A stretch of DNA of 64,000 nucleotides, taken from positions 62,001 to 126,000 of the forward strand of contig NZ_SDIC01000007.1 in assembly GCF_004116405.1 (NCBI RefSeq), in the 5' to 3' direction. Source of the stretch: Halegenticoccus tardaugens. GTDB lineage: Archaea > Halobacteriota > Halobacteria > Halobacteriales > Haloferacaceae. The notes under the pieces were generated by a model. The model made no database searches, was not told where the DNA came from, and worked only from the letters and a program-made list of their open reading frames with translations. The position numbers and the translations under genes were made by a program. Positions 1-9,121 of the stretch are shown piece by piece (position 1 is the stretch's first letter; each line of letters starts with the position of its first letter).

Positions 1-1
1 T

Positions 2-1834
2 GTCATTGCCGGCGGCCTGTACTTCGACACGGCAGCGCTCATCCTCGTGTTCATCACGCTCGGTAACTATCTGGAGGCCCGCTCGAAGGGGCAGGCCGGC
101 GAAGCGCTCCGCAAACTGCTGGAGATGGAGGCCGAGACGGCCACCATCGTCAACGAAGAGGGTAACGAAGAAGAGATTCCTCTCGAAAACGTTGAGGTCG
201 GCGACCGGATGAAGGTCCGTCCGGGCGAACAGATCCCGACCGACGGCGTCGTCGTCGACGGGCAGTCCGCAGTGGGTGAGTCGATGGTGACTGGCGAGTC
301 CGTCCCCGTCGAGAAGAGCGAGGGCGACGAGGTGGTCGGCTCGACCATCAACGAGAACGGCGTGCTCGTCGTGGAAGCGACGAAGGTCGGGAAGGACACC
401 GCCCTCCAGCAGATCGTTCAGACGGTGAAGGAAGCGCAGTCGCGCCAGCCCGACATTCAGAACCTCGCCGACCGCATCTCGGCGTACTTTGTGCCGGCGG
501 TCATCGCGAACGCCGTCCTCTGGGGCCTCGTCTGGTACCTGTTCCCCGAAGCACTCGCTGGGTTCGTCGAGTGGCTCCCGCTGTGGGGCCTCGTTGCAGG
601 CGGCCCCGTCGCGGCCGGTGGCGTGTCGGTCTTCGAATTCGCGGTGATCGTCTTCGCGTCGGCCGTGTTGATCGCCTGTCCCTGCGCACTGGGACTGGCG
701 ACCCCAGCCGCGACAATGGTTGGGACGACCATCGGCGCACAGAACGGTGTCCTGTTCAAGGGTGGTGACATCCTCGAGCGAGCGAAGGACGTCGACACGG
801 TCGTCTTCGACAAGACAGGGACGCTCACGAAAGGCGAGATGGAGCTGGCTGACGTGGTCGTTTTCGACGGCAACGGACAACCCGTGGCAGACGGCGGTGA
901 ACCCGCTGCCGATGGGGGCCAGCTAACCGCACAGGAGCGCCTCAGCGAGGACGACGTACTGCGGCTGGCAGCCACCGCCGAGAGTGGGAGCGAACACCCG
1001 CTCGCTCGGGCCATCGTCGACGGGGCCGAAGACCGCGGAATCGACGTGACCGACCCAGATAGCTTCGAGAACATCCCTGGACACGGCATCAAAGCGACCG
1101 TCGGTGACAGTGAGGTGCTGGTCGGGAATCGGAAGCTACTCCGGGACAACGGGATCGGACCCTCGCCCGCTCAGGAGACGATGGAGCGCCTTGAGAACGA
1201 GGGGAAGACGGCGATGCTCGTAGCCTACGAGGGTGAACTCGTCGGTGTGGTCGTCGACGCCGATACGATCAAGGAGAGTGCGAAAGAGGCCCTGAGCCAA
1301 CTACAGGAGCGCGGTATCGACGTGATGATGATCACGGGCGACAACGAGCGGACCGCCCGAGCAGTGGCCGAGCAGGTCGGCATCGACCCCGAGAACGTCC
1401 GCGCGGAGGTCCTCCCCGAGGACAAGTCCAACGCCGTCGAGGCCATTCAGGACGAGGGGCGCAAGGCGATGATGGTCGGTGACGGCGTCAACGACGCCCC
1501 CGCGCTCGCCGTCGCGTACGTCGGGACTGCTATCGGGAGCGGGACGGACGTCGCCATCGAGGCGGCGGACGTGACGCTGATGCGTGACGACCCGCTCGAC
1601 GTGGTGAAAGCCATCCGCATCTCGGACGCGACGCTCGCGAAGATCAAACAGAACCTCGTCTGGGCGCTCGGCTACAACACCGCGATGATCCCGCTCGCGT
1701 CGCTCGGGCTGCTCCAGCCCGTGCTCGCTGCCGGCGCGATGGCGTTCTCGTCGGTGTCAGTTCTGTCGAACAGCCTGCTGTTCCGCCGGTACACTCCTGA
1801 CCACGACTACGAGCTGCTCGGCCGACTCCGCTAA
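2..1834 (+). CDS. copA: Cu(I)-exporting P1B-type ATPase, 5' end missing
   Basis: This membrane ATPase pumps monovalent copper out of the cytoplasm. The frame is open from the window edge, so the N-terminal metal-binding domain and first membrane helices lie outside. Visible in order are the actuator motif TGES, the transmembrane metal site CPC (bases 677-685), the phosphorylation motif DKTGT (about base 809), SEHPL in the nucleotide domain and GDGVNDAP (about base 1477). The last helices carry YN and MAFSS, the residues expected for the Cu(I) P1B-1 subgroup. The copper-flavoured genes downstream fit this assignment. Family is certain. Cu rather than Ag or another metal is inferred from the helix 6-8 residues. 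Confidence 0.95.
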   Translation, partial: VIAGGLYFDTAALILVFITLGNYLEARSKGQAGEALRKLLEMEAETATIVNEEGNEEEIPLENVEVGDRMKVRPGEQIPTDGVVVDGQSAVGESMVTGESVPVEKSEGDEVVGSTINENGVLVVEATKVGKDTALQQIVQTVKEAQSRQPDIQNLADRISAYFVPAVIANAVLWGLVWYLFPEALAGFVEWLPLWGLVAGGPVAAGGVSVFEFAVIVFASAVLIACPCALGLATPAATMVGTTIGAQNGVLFKGGDILERAKDVDTVVFDKTGTLTKGEMELADVVVFDGNGQPVADGGEPAADGGQLTAQERLSEDDVLRLAATAESGSEHPLARAIVDGAEDRGIDVTDPDSFENIPGHGIKATVGDSEVLVGNRKLLRDNGIGPSPAQETMERLENEGKTAMLVAYEGELVGVVVDADTIKESAKEALSQLQERGIDVMMITGDNERTARAVAEQVGIDPENVRAEVLPEDKSNAVEAIQDEGRKAMMVGDGVNDAPALAVAYVGTAIGSGTDVAIEAADVTLMRDDPLDVVKAIRISDATLAKIKQNLVWALGYNTAMIPLASLGLLQPVLAAGAMAFSSVSVLSNSLLFRRYTPDHDYELLGRLR

Positions 1835-1854
1835 GCAACCAACTCAGAGCCATC

Positions 1855-2079
1855 ATGTCCACCGCATCCCGTCAAATGGTTCTGACGTATCTCGTCAAGT
1901 CAGTCAGTGCCGAGCCCACGCTTCCCCGGCCTGGTGAAATTACCAGCAATCTTGGCGGCTCACCCAAGGCTTACACACAGCACCCCAATCGACTCCGAGA
2001 GGACATCGTCGGCGTGGCACTCGAACACTGTGGCCGATCGAAGTACACGACGCTGCGTGTCGAGGCGATCGACTCATGA
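1855..2079 (+). CDS. hypothetical protein, 74 aa
   Basis: I do not recognise this short protein. It starts 20 bases after the copper ATPase stop and its TGA overlaps the next gene's ATG as ATGA, which supports translation in a copA-led operon. The C-terminal half (RLREDIVGVALEHCGRSKYT) is charged with one Cys. No membrane segment or zinc motif is visible. Confidence 0.5.
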   Translation: MSTASRQMVLTYLVKSVSAEPTLPRPGEITSNLGGSPKAYTQHPNRLREDIVGVALEHCGRSKYTTLRVEAIDS

Positions 2080-2288
2080 ATGCGACCAGTACGATAACGC
2101 GGCAATACGGTGCAGCGATCGCGCTCGTCTCCGGCCTGTACTCACTGATCTCCGTGACGGGTGGGACTGGGATGATGGGTTCGAACAGTGGCCTCCTCAT
2201 GACGATTCTCGGCATCGTCGTCGTGATTCACGGCGTCGTCCTGCTGACGCCTACGCTAGCCGTCTCGGAAACGCGAGTGGGCCGCTGA
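2076..2288 (+). CDS. small membrane protein, N-terminal half of a probable 4-helix protein
   Basis: The 70-residue product has two hydrophobic segments (about residues 10-28 and 38-58) separated by a Gly/Met patch (GGTGMMGSNSG). It overlaps the preceding stop as ATGA. Its own stop overlaps the next ATG (TGATG), so it is either translationally coupled to the next frame or the two were one four-helix protein split by a frameshift near 2252-2260. In the shifted frame the sequence LGNASGPLMIGYSLMM reads smoothly into a third helix, which favours a frameshift. The function is unknown; the setting suggests copper handling. Confidence 0.55.
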   Translation: MNATSTITRQYGAAIALVSGLYSLISVTGGTGMMGSNSGLLMTILGIVVVIHGVVLLTPTLAVSETRVGR

Positions 2289-2515
2289 TGATCGGCTACT
2301 CGCTGATGATGTTGCTCAATCAGGCTCTCGTCAGGACGACTGGAAGCGCGAACTGGGGGATGAGTGGAGGCATGGGTCCCGGTACGGGCGGCGGGATGGG
2401 ATCCAGCATGACTTCTGGGATGGGTTGGGATCTCGGCATGGTCGCTCTCGCTATCCTGATGTTGATCAGTGGTGTCATAATGACGAGTCGGCGCGACACC
2501 GAAGACGGAATGTGA
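2288..2515 (+). CDS. Gly/Met-rich small membrane protein (second half of the preceding gene)
   Basis: This frame encodes two hydrophobic segments flanking a Gly/Met-rich loop (WGMSGGMGPGTGGGMG, then SGMGWD). The frame is open well upstream of the ATG at 2288, so this may be the C-terminal part of the gene starting at 2076 rather than a separate protein. Met-rich loops of this kind often bind Cu(I); that role is inferred from composition and from the adjacent copper ATPase. Confidence 0.5.
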   Translation: MIGYSLMMLLNQALVRTTGSANWGMSGGMGPGTGGGMGSSMTSGMGWDLGMVALAILMLISGVIMTSRRDTEDGM

Positions 2516-2580
2516 AGAGGGAGTCAGCGGTCGAATGAGATGTGGTACCTCGACGTGTCACTTGGCTAGATTATACGCTA

Positions 2581-3135
2581 TCAACCGAGAAGGTATCGGG
2601 TCCACGGATACCGTTCGACCAGCGGAAGGCCATCGACCTCGTACTGTTCGACGTACGCGTCGAGGCCGAGGATGCGGCCGGCGCCGAACGCGGCGACAGA
2701 GAGGAACACGAGCATGTAGGCGAAATCACCGTTGATGTAGCCGTGGGCGATGTCCCAGTTCCCGAAATAGAATAGGAGCATCATGAACGCACCCCAGAAC
2801 GCGGCGAGGCGGGTGAGCAGGCCAACCAGCAACCCAAGGCCGATGAGGACCTCGCCCCATGGAACGCCGACGTTCACGAACGAGACGAACCAGGGCGTGT
2901 TCCCCATCGCGACGAACAGGTCCGCGAGCGGACTGCCGGTGTTCGGAACGGCTCCCGTCAGATAGCCGGCTGCACTGAAACTCCCTGAGAGGACCTTGTC
3001 GAGGCCGCTCTGGAAGAACGCAAGCCCCATCATCAGCCTGAGCGCGAAGATGAACCAGACACTCAGCGTGTGCAGTTTCCCACTTGCCGTGAAGCCGCCG
3101 ATGGTACTCTCCAGATGCACCTCTTGCGATGCCAT
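2581..3135 (-). CDS. DoxX family membrane protein
   Basis: The 184-residue protein has four predicted membrane helices and typical DoxX/DoxD features: RLMMGLAFFQSGLDKVLSG near the N-terminus, then PWGEVLIGLGLLVGLLTRLAAFWG. DoxX proteins are small quinone-linked membrane proteins; DoxD is the thiosulfate:quinone oxidoreductase subunit of Acidianus, but most haloarchaeal members are uncharacterised. The nearby sulfur genes (TauE relic, SoxB-like, persulfide-dioxygenase-like) make a sulfur-redox role plausible, though this is inference. The gene is transcribed against the copA genes and convergent with them. Confidence 0.85.
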   Translation of the reverse strand: MASQEVHLESTIGGFTASGKLHTLSVWFIFALRLMMGLAFFQSGLDKVLSGSFSAAGYLTGAVPNTGSPLADLFVAMGNTPWFVSFVNVGVPWGEVLIGLGLLVGLLTRLAAFWGAFMMLLFYFGNWDIAHGYINGDFAYMLVFLSVAAFGAGRILGLDAYVEQYEVDGLPLVERYPWTRYLLG

Positions 3136-3279
3136 ACTTAGAGAGGATTCACGAGTAGCTACAAAACGGTCATCCTGACGAGGAGTGTCGATTGATGGCG
3201 GACGCTGCCCTGAAATCGAGTAACCGATTTCAGAGAGCAGTTCCAGAGAATTCTCAGGTCAGAGTTGGTTGGCAGAGTG

Positions 3280-4047
3280 TCAGTGTTCGATCCGAATATC
3301 GTGCTGCGTTGTGATGAGCGTCCCATCCGGTTTCGATTGAAGGAACAGCCGGTATCTTCCGGGGGTAGGAAACTGCGCGCCGAATTCGACTCGTCCGCTG
3401 TCGGGATTTGTCTCCTCGGGATGGACGTGCAGATAGGCGAGATCGCCTTCTCGGAGTGCAACAAGATGGCCGAGCGCGCCAAGGTACGGATCCAGACGCG
3501 ACACGTCCTCTCCGTTACGCCTGATTTCGAAGGCTAACTCAGCCGACTCACCGGCGAGAATCTCGTCAGTATGGAGGTCAACGGCGTATCCATCTGCTGT
3601 TGCACGCGGAGACGTATTGGGGCGTGGAGCAACCTCTATCTCCCCTGAAGCAAAGAGGTCGAATCCAAGTGTCCTCGGTCGACTGTCGACGACCAAGTCG
3701 ATGAACGCTCGGTAGACACCGGGATTAGGGAGTGTGAACGCTTCGACACGCCAGGTTCCATCGGCGTCAAGCGTCGGATGGAGATGCTGGAATCGAGTTA
3801 GGTCTCGACGGACGACGATCAGGTGACCACGCTGTCCGTGAGCCTCGTCGAACTCGGTCACTACACTGCCATTCGACGTGACGACCTGGAAGCTCCAGTC
3901 GAGCGGGTCACCGGGAGTGAAGTGCGTGTCTGTCGGGACAAAGCGGAGTCCATCTGCGTCGACCGAGAGTCCGCCTAGTGTAGCGTGTCCACCAGGCCCG
4001 TATCCCTTGGGAGGACTGTGGCTCCCGTGTTCGGAGTGATTCTCCAT
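3280..4047 (-). CDS. hypothetical protein with two HxHP-containing repeat domains
   Basis: The 255-residue protein starts with a His-rich stretch (MENHSEHGSHSPPKGYG). It contains two copies of one domain. The first has GHLIVVRRDLTRFQHLHP followed by PNPGVYRAF; the second has GHLVALREGDLAYLHVHP followed by PTPGRYRLF. The shared pattern GHL..R..L....HxHP and PxPGxYRxF suggests a duplicated beta-sandwich with a His cluster, compatible with metal binding. No signal peptide is evident. Similar domains occur in bacteria beside copper and heavy-metal genes as far as I recall, so copper handling is likely but not shown. Confidence 0.65.
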   Translation of the reverse strand: MENHSEHGSHSPPKGYGPGGHATLGGLSVDADGLRFVPTDTHFTPGDPLDWSFQVVTSNGSVVTEFDEAHGQRGHLIVVRRDLTRFQHLHPTLDADGTWRVEAFTLPNPGVYRAFIDLVVDSRPRTLGFDLFASGEIEVAPRPNTSPRATADGYAVDLHTDEILAGESAELAFEIRRNGEDVSRLDPYLGALGHLVALREGDLAYLHVHPEETNPDSGRVEFGAQFPTPGRYRLFLQSKPDGTLITTQHDIRIEH

Positions 4048-4170
4048 AGAGTAGATATGGTCCGTTTCGGATTTACCGGTTGCTCTGATCTGGTATTGCG
4101 AATCGACTTCTCTGTTGGTTCGTAGATCGGCCTCCGGTTCACAATCGGAAGGTCGACCCGTTAGTAGCGC

Positions 4171-4685
4171 TCACGACGTCGGCGTGGCAGCCTTGATTTC
4201 GAGTCGGTCTTTGAAAAAGACGAGTTCCTTGTTGGTGTGGTCGTAGAGCTTCGCCTTCCCGTTGAGGACGGTCGTGAACAACCACTTTAGGAAACGACCA
4301 CAACGGTTGTTCGGGAAATCCATCCAGACGGCGTGTGACATCCGGGTTCCATCCTCGGTCTCTTCGAGTCGAATGGTGCCGCCCTTGGGGATCCGAACGG
4401 TGACGTGGCCGCGAAGGAGAGGATAGTACGCTGTCCCGTCCAGACCGCCACGTTGGGATAATCGATGTAGGGGAACCGACCATGCAGATCGGCGTACATG
4501 CCGGCGACCTCTTCGCGCTGGTGGAAGGTTGCTCCTTCCCGCGGGCGGTTGTCGGGCGTGTCGTATTCGAGCCCATAGTGTTCCTCGGGATTCGACGCCG
4601 TCCAGTGGACGGGGTCAGTCACGTACTCCCAAATCTCAGAAGGGGTGGCATCGATGACGATTTCGGCTTTGTCGGTTACGTACAT
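4171..4685 (-). pseudogene. SRPBCC (START-like) family protein, frameshifted
   Basis: The first frame gives MYVTDKAEIVIDATPSEIW and continues to AVWTG, a polyketide-cyclase/START-like N-terminus. At about 4434-4438 one base is missing. The next frame continues exactly as expected (AYYPLLRGHVTVRIPKGG, then SHAVWMDFPNNRCGRFLKW) and ends with TGA at 4171-4173. The joined product would be about 171 residues. Without a repair the translation runs into unrelated residues. Ligand and role are unknown. A sequencing error is the alternative to a real mutation. Confidence 0.7.
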
Positions 4686-4707
4686 TGGATGGCCTCCAGT
4701 TCGTCTC

Positions 4708-5007
4708 CTATCGAGCGAAGACGTTGTACAGCCACGCGTAGAGGTACACGAGGACGAAGCTGATGACGGCCGCCTCGATCATGCCAGCAACGGTCCCGAC
4801 GACCGTCGGTTCGAAAAACATGTGCCACTGCTGCATCATCTCGACCGCACCCTCGTAGACGCCGGTGGCTCCGAACACGCCGAGCAGGAACATTACGACG
4901 GCAGACACGAGTGCCGCAGCTCCGGCGAGTGCCAGTGCGTCAAGATGCATCACGTCGGAGGTCGTTCCCATCTCGTACGGTTCTTGGTTGGTGGTAGCAG
5001 TACTCAT
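4708..5007 (-). CDS. DUF5676-like two-helix membrane protein
   Basis: The protein has two long hydrophobic segments and ends in YLYAWLYNVFAR. The pattern of Leu-Asp-Ala-x-Ala-Leu at the start of helix 1, a conserved aromatic-Pro turn before helix 2 and a C-terminal AWLYN matches DUF5676-type small membrane proteins as I remember them. I chose the ATG at 5007; an upstream in-frame ATG at 5034 would add nine residues. It starts 22 bases downstream of the SRPBCC relic's start and lies on the same strand. Function unknown. Confidence 0.65.
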   Translation of the reverse strand: MSTATTNQEPYEMGTTSDVMHLDALALAGAAALVSAVVMFLLGVFGATGVYEGAVEMMQQWHMFFEPTVVGTVAGMIEAAVISFVLVYLYAWLYNVFAR

Positions 5008-5205
5008 GTGTAGAGATACGTCCGACTGGTTCAATTGGTTTGCTGCTTAGAATCGAGCGTACACGCCGCATCGGCGATGTCGATCAGGAATACCGGATGG
5101 ATAGAAGAAACGGCAGCGATGTCGAGACGGGATTTCGAGACGGGTACTCGTGACATGACCGGACTATTCTACAGTAGGAACACTACTTTCCGGAGAGAAG
5201 AGCAG

Positions 5206-5294
5206 TTACCTGAACGCAGGCGCTAAGGCCCCTTCCTCAACGAGCGACCGTAGGGAGCGAGTAGGGAGGGGCCTTAGCGCCTGCGTTCAGGTAA
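5206..5294. repeat. palindromic mobile element end (PATE/MITE-like), copy 1
   Basis: A perfect 27-base inverted repeat (arms 5206-5232 and 5268-5294) encloses a 35-base loop. On the minus strand it begins TTTACCTGAA and continues GGCGCTAAGGCCCC. Related copies occur at 13192, 41009 and 56782. It resembles the palindrome-associated elements derived from IS200/IS605/IS1341 ends in haloarchaea. It truncates the TauE relic. Confidence 0.8.
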
Positions 5295-5844
5295 AGGTGG
5301 CCTTCATTTCTTCGTCGCTCCAGAACCCGCTTGCCGACATGAACGCTCCATAGACGATCATCGGCGGTCCAGGGACGGCGCCGCCGAAAATCCCCGCGAA
5401 GAGACCGGCCGTCGCGCCAACTATCTTTCCCGGCCTGTAGTCGCTGTCCTCGATCCAGTCCGTGACGACATCGAGCTGCTGGGTCGCGCCGACGATGATG
5501 ACCGCCAGCACGAGAACCGCTCCGATGGCGACGCGCATCAGTGCCTCGTCGAACCGACTAAACACGTAGATACCGAGCGGCATCCCGACGGCGAGGCCGC
5601 CGACGGGGACGATCCACTTCTCCCAGTCGAACGCGCCGCGGACGCTCTACCAGACACGAGCGTTACTCACGACCGCCGTCGCCGTGAAAATGATCGAGGC
5701 GCTCGAAGGCGACCGGAACAGCGGCATCAGCCCCATCGACACCTGCGCGAAGCCGAATCCGGCGATTCCGTGAATGACGGACGCAACAAGGATGACGACC
5801 GCAGACAACCCCGTCGTTACCCAGTTAGCTGTCATCGAGACCAC
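5287..5844 (-). pseudogene. TauE/SafE family sulfite/sulfonate exporter, broken
   Basis: The N-terminal part (GIAGFGFAQVSMGLMPL) and the downstream part (VGGLAVGMPLGIYVF, then FGGAVPGPPMIVYGAFM) belong to one TauE/SafE permease and are in the same frame. They are separated only by an in-frame TAG at 5647-5649, after NARVW. The gene is also truncated at its 3' end by the palindromic element at 5206-5294, which supplies the last residue and the stop after MKATFT, so the final helices are missing. The family exports sulfite or sulfonates. The next operon is sulfur-related, so loss of the exporter matters for its interpretation. Confidence 0.85.
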
Positions 5845-6124
5845 CTCGATGTTCGAACAAGCGCGTACATCTCTGCTCGGCCAATATTACGGCCTTCTCC
5901 TTTTGGCAAGTTCTCCCTAAGAAGCGTAAGGCCAGTGTCTCACTCATCCTTCGCACCTGCCACTAGAACGCACTACGAGACTGTTTTGCAAACCGAACTC
6001 GACCGGTCTCGGCTTTCAATCGAATATGTAGCCGATAGCAAACCCATACGTGGTCTTGTGCGGTCTTTCGAATCTTAACCACAACTTATGAACAGCCAAC
6101 GGTCGTATCTACAATCGCGTCACG

Positions 6125-7909
6125 ATGAACCAGGACGAGACATCCGTCGGCGAGTGGCAATCCCTAGACGGTGACCCTGCGCGTGACAGGACAGGCGACC
6201 CAGACGTCGTCTTCGCGCACGTCAGCGACCTCCACGGACAGCTCACGCCGCGCTACCAGGTCTATTACGACAACCCAACGTCGAAGCCGAACTTCGAGTT
6301 CGGAGACGACGACCGCATCATCGAGCGCGGTGGCGGGATTTCCCTGCTCGCAGCCAAACTCAGCGAACTCCGCGAAGACTACGAGGTCTGTACGTTGATG
6401 AGCGGTGATACGTTCCATGGCTCCGCTGTGACCACCTACACCGACGGGCGGGCGATGCTCAAGCCCATTAACGAGCACGTCGCGCCCGACGTCTACGTCC
6501 CCGGAAACTGGGATTACTCGAACGAGGCCGCCGAGGACGGCAACTTCGTGGAACTCATGGACGACCTCGACGCCATGGTCCTCGCGAACAACCTCTACGA
6601 CTGGGAGACTGACGAGCGGCTGTACGACGCGTACAGCATCCTCGACGTCGGTGGACTCTCGGTGGGCGTCGTCGGGATGACGAACGTCTACGTCGATCGG
6701 ATGGCCCCCGCGTTCTACGAGGGGAAATACCGCTTCGGCAAGCACCCCGCGCTCCTCAAAGAGTCAGCACAGGCCGCCCGCGAGGACGGTGCGGACATCG
6801 TAGTAGCGGTCACCGAAATCGGCCTACCGTGGATGGTCCAAGCTGCGAAGGACTGTACGAGCGTGGACGTGATGTTCAGTGCCCACACTCACGAGTACAC
6901 CTACGACCCCATCGTCGTCGAGGAGACCGAAACCGTCATCGTCGAGTCCGGTATGGGCGAAGCGCTCGGTCGTGTAGACCTCCGCGTTCACGTTGGCGAG
7001 GTGCAGTTCCGACACCACCTCTACTGTCTGACAGAGGACGGCGAGCACATCCCCGATCCCGACGAGAAGGCCAGAGAGACGGTCGAGTCCGCTCGCACGC
7101 CGTTCTTCGAGGACGACCCCGGATTCGAGCGCGGAGCGGGGACGCTCGACCAGCCACTCGATACGGTCGTCGGGCAGACGCAGACACCGCTCTATCGGCA
7201 GGCGTTCCTCGAGAGTGCGTGGAACACGCTGTTCAACGATGCACTAATGGCACACTTCGACACCGATCTAGCAGTCTGCCATGGGTTCCGATACGGAACG
7301 GCGATTCCGCCCGGTGACATCACGCTAGGGCAGTTGTACACCTTCTTCCCGATGGCGACGCCCGTCGCACGTGGCGTCGCCTACGGCCAGCAGCTGACGA
7401 GTCACATGGAGGCGTTCCTCGAAGACAACTTCACATCGTATCCCTACGACCAAGAGGACGGCCGTGTCCGGAATTTCTCCTCGAACGTCGAGGTGATCGT
7501 CGACCCGACCGCCAAGCGTGGTCGTCGCCTCGTCGAGATGCGAATCGACGGCGGACCAATCGACCCCGAGGAGACGTACTCGGTGGCGACGTTCCGCCGA
7601 CCCGGTGATCCCGAACGCGACCTCGGTAACTGTGGGTTCCCGTTCCAGGACGTCGAGGTCGACGACGAGACGATTCCGGTCGACGTCATCGTCGAGTACC
7701 TCCAGGAACATTCACCAGTCGACTACGAGGTGATGGGACTGGTCGAGACCGCAGACGACGGTGGCCGAGCCCAGAACACGCCCGCCGACGGGCCGTATCC
7801 GTTCATCCAACCGGGCGTCGACTATCAGGGCGGAGAGGCCTACTGCGAGACGTCCATGATTCCCCGTGGGAACGCTTTCCCCGAAGAAGGGCGTAATCGA
7901 ACGCGCTAG
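6125..7909 (+). CDS. SoxB-like metallophosphoesterase/5'-nucleotidase family protein
   Basis: The 594-residue protein has an N-terminal calcineurin-like domain (HVSDLHGQL, SGDTFHGSA, VPGNWDYS, SAHTHEYTYDP) and a C-terminal 5'-nucleotidase domain (residues about 340-540). The motif GNWDYS has Trp where nucleotidases have GNHD, as in SoxB (GHWE). FRYGTAIPPGDIT also resembles the SoxB segment FRWGT..PG..IT. SoxB is the dimanganese thiosulfohydrolase that releases sulfate from a SoxY-bound thiosulfonate. Typical SoxB is exported, whereas no signal peptide is seen here, so it probably acts in the cytoplasm. The gene for a rhodanese-MBL protein follows. A true nucleotidase is the alternative. Confidence 0.75.
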   Translation: MNQDETSVGEWQSLDGDPARDRTGDPDVVFAHVSDLHGQLTPRYQVYYDNPTSKPNFEFGDDDRIIERGGGISLLAAKLSELREDYEVCTLMSGDTFHGSAVTTYTDGRAMLKPINEHVAPDVYVPGNWDYSNEAAEDGNFVELMDDLDAMVLANNLYDWETDERLYDAYSILDVGGLSVGVVGMTNVYVDRMAPAFYEGKYRFGKHPALLKESAQAAREDGADIVVAVTEIGLPWMVQAAKDCTSVDVMFSAHTHEYTYDPIVVEETETVIVESGMGEALGRVDLRVHVGEVQFRHHLYCLTEDGEHIPDPDEKARETVESARTPFFEDDPGFERGAGTLDQPLDTVVGQTQTPLYRQAFLESAWNTLFNDALMAHFDTDLAVCHGFRYGTAIPPGDITLGQLYTFFPMATPVARGVAYGQQLTSHMEAFLEDNFTSYPYDQEDGRVRNFSSNVEVIVDPTAKRGRRLVEMRIDGGPIDPEETYSVATFRRPGDPERDLGNCGFPFQDVEVDDETIPVDVIVEYLQEHSPVDYEVMGLVETADDGGRAQNTPADGPYPFIQPGVDYQGGEAYCETSMIPRGNAFPEEGRNRTR

Positions 7910-7972
7910 ATAGCGACGGTACTCGCGACAGATCCAACGAACGGCGACCAGACACTATACAGGTGAATTACG

Positions 7973-9121
7973 ATGGTCAAAAACATCACCGCGGAACAAC
8001 TCGCGGACAAGATCGACGCCGACGAACAGTTCACGCTCATCGACACACGTCCCGAAGACAGCTTCGAGGCCTGGCACGTGCGTGACGCAGAAAACGTGCC
8101 GTATGACCCTGACGAGGAGTTGAGCGAGGACCAACTGAACGAGGTGAACGCACTGGTCGACGGCCGGCCGGTCGTCGCCATCTGCGGCAAGGGCCTGACG
8201 TCGACGCCGTTCGCGTTCGACCTCGATGAGCACGGCTACGACGACGTCGAGGTCGTGACGGGCGGGATGGAGGAATGGAGCAAGCTTTACGAGGTGGTCC
8301 CCATCGAGACCCGCAACGACGACCTCGTCGTCCGGCAGATACAGCGCCGAGCGAAGGGCTGTCTCGGCTACGTCGTCGGCTCCAAGGAGGCAGGAGATGC
8401 CGTCGTAGTCGACGCAACAAGACAGACCGACCAGTTCAAAGTCGCCGCCCAGGACGCTGGGCTCTCCATAACGCGCGTGCTTGATACGCACGTCCACGCC
8501 GACCACATCTCAGGCAGTCCGGCACTCGCCGACGAGGTCGGCGTACCCTACCACCTCGGCGAAGCAGCCAGCGAGCGTGGTGTCGAGTACGAATACGAAC
8601 CGCTGTCAGATGGAGAAGTCATCGAAGTCGGCGACGTCGAAATCGAGGCGCTCCACACGCCGGGTCACACCTCCGAGATGATGAACTACCTCGTCGACGG
8701 CGAACTCCTGTTGACGGGCGATACGCTGTTCGTCGACTCCGTTGGACGGACCGAACTCCAGTTCGGCGAGGACGACGCCTCGCGTGGAGCGGAACTGCTG
8801 TACGACTCGCTCCACGAGACGATCCTCGACCTTCCGGACGACACAACGATCCTGCCGGGGCACCTCACCGTCACGAGCGACGGGCGTTACGAGAACGGCT
8901 CGCCCGGCGAACCCCTTGAGGCCCGACTTGGCGATCTACGCGAGGAACTCGACTTCCTCGGGTTCGACCGCGAAGCGTTCATCGAGCGGTTAACCGAGGA
9001 TGCCCCGGAAAAGCCCCCAAACTACGAGACAGTTATCGCCATCAACACCGGCAAAGAGACCGTCGACGACGAAGGCGAGGCGACAGAACTCGAACTGGGA
9101 CCGAACAACTGTGCCGCATAG
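7973..9121 (+). CDS. rhodanese-MBL fusion, persulfide dioxygenase-like
   Basis: The 382-residue protein has an N-terminal rhodanese domain (residues about 1-105) with active-loop cysteine in AICGKGLTS. It continues into a metallo-beta-lactamase fold with THVHADHISG, HTPGHTSEM, LTGDTLF and PGHL. This is the ETHE1/Blh type that oxidises protein or glutathione persulfide to sulfite using mononuclear iron. The rhodanese half would pass on sulfane sulfur. Haloarchaea use other thiols, so the in vivo substrate is uncertain. It lies 63 bases after the SoxB-like gene and overlaps the multicopper oxidase start by 11 bases, which argues for one operon. Confidence 0.88.
   Translation: MVKNITAEQLADKIDADEQFTLIDTRPEDSFEAWHVRDAENVPYDPDEELSEDQLNEVNALVDGRPVVAICGKGLTSTPFAFDLDEHGYDDVEVVTGGMEEWSKLYEVVPIETRNDDLVVRQIQRRAKGCLGYVVGSKEAGDAVVVDATRQTDQFKVAAQDAGLSITRVLDTHVHADHISGSPALADEVGVPYHLGEAASERGVEYEYEPLSDGEVIEVGDVEIEALHTPGHTSEMMNYLVDGELLLTGDTLFVDSVGRTELQFGEDDASRGAELLYDSLHETILDLPDDTTILPGHLTVTSDGRYENGSPGEPLEARLGDLREELDFLGFDREAFIERLTEDAPEKPPNYETVIAINTGKETVDDEGEATELELGPNNCAA

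Noticed and set aside
5647-5649. TAG in the TauE gene read as pyrrolysine or suppressed
   Set aside because: The gene is also truncated at its 3' end, no pyrrolysine genes are seen, and the position is not special. A nonsense mutation is simpler.
9000-9110. An earlier start for the multicopper oxidase
   Set aside because: It would lie deep in the preceding gene and place the Tat leader about 45 residues inside the protein.
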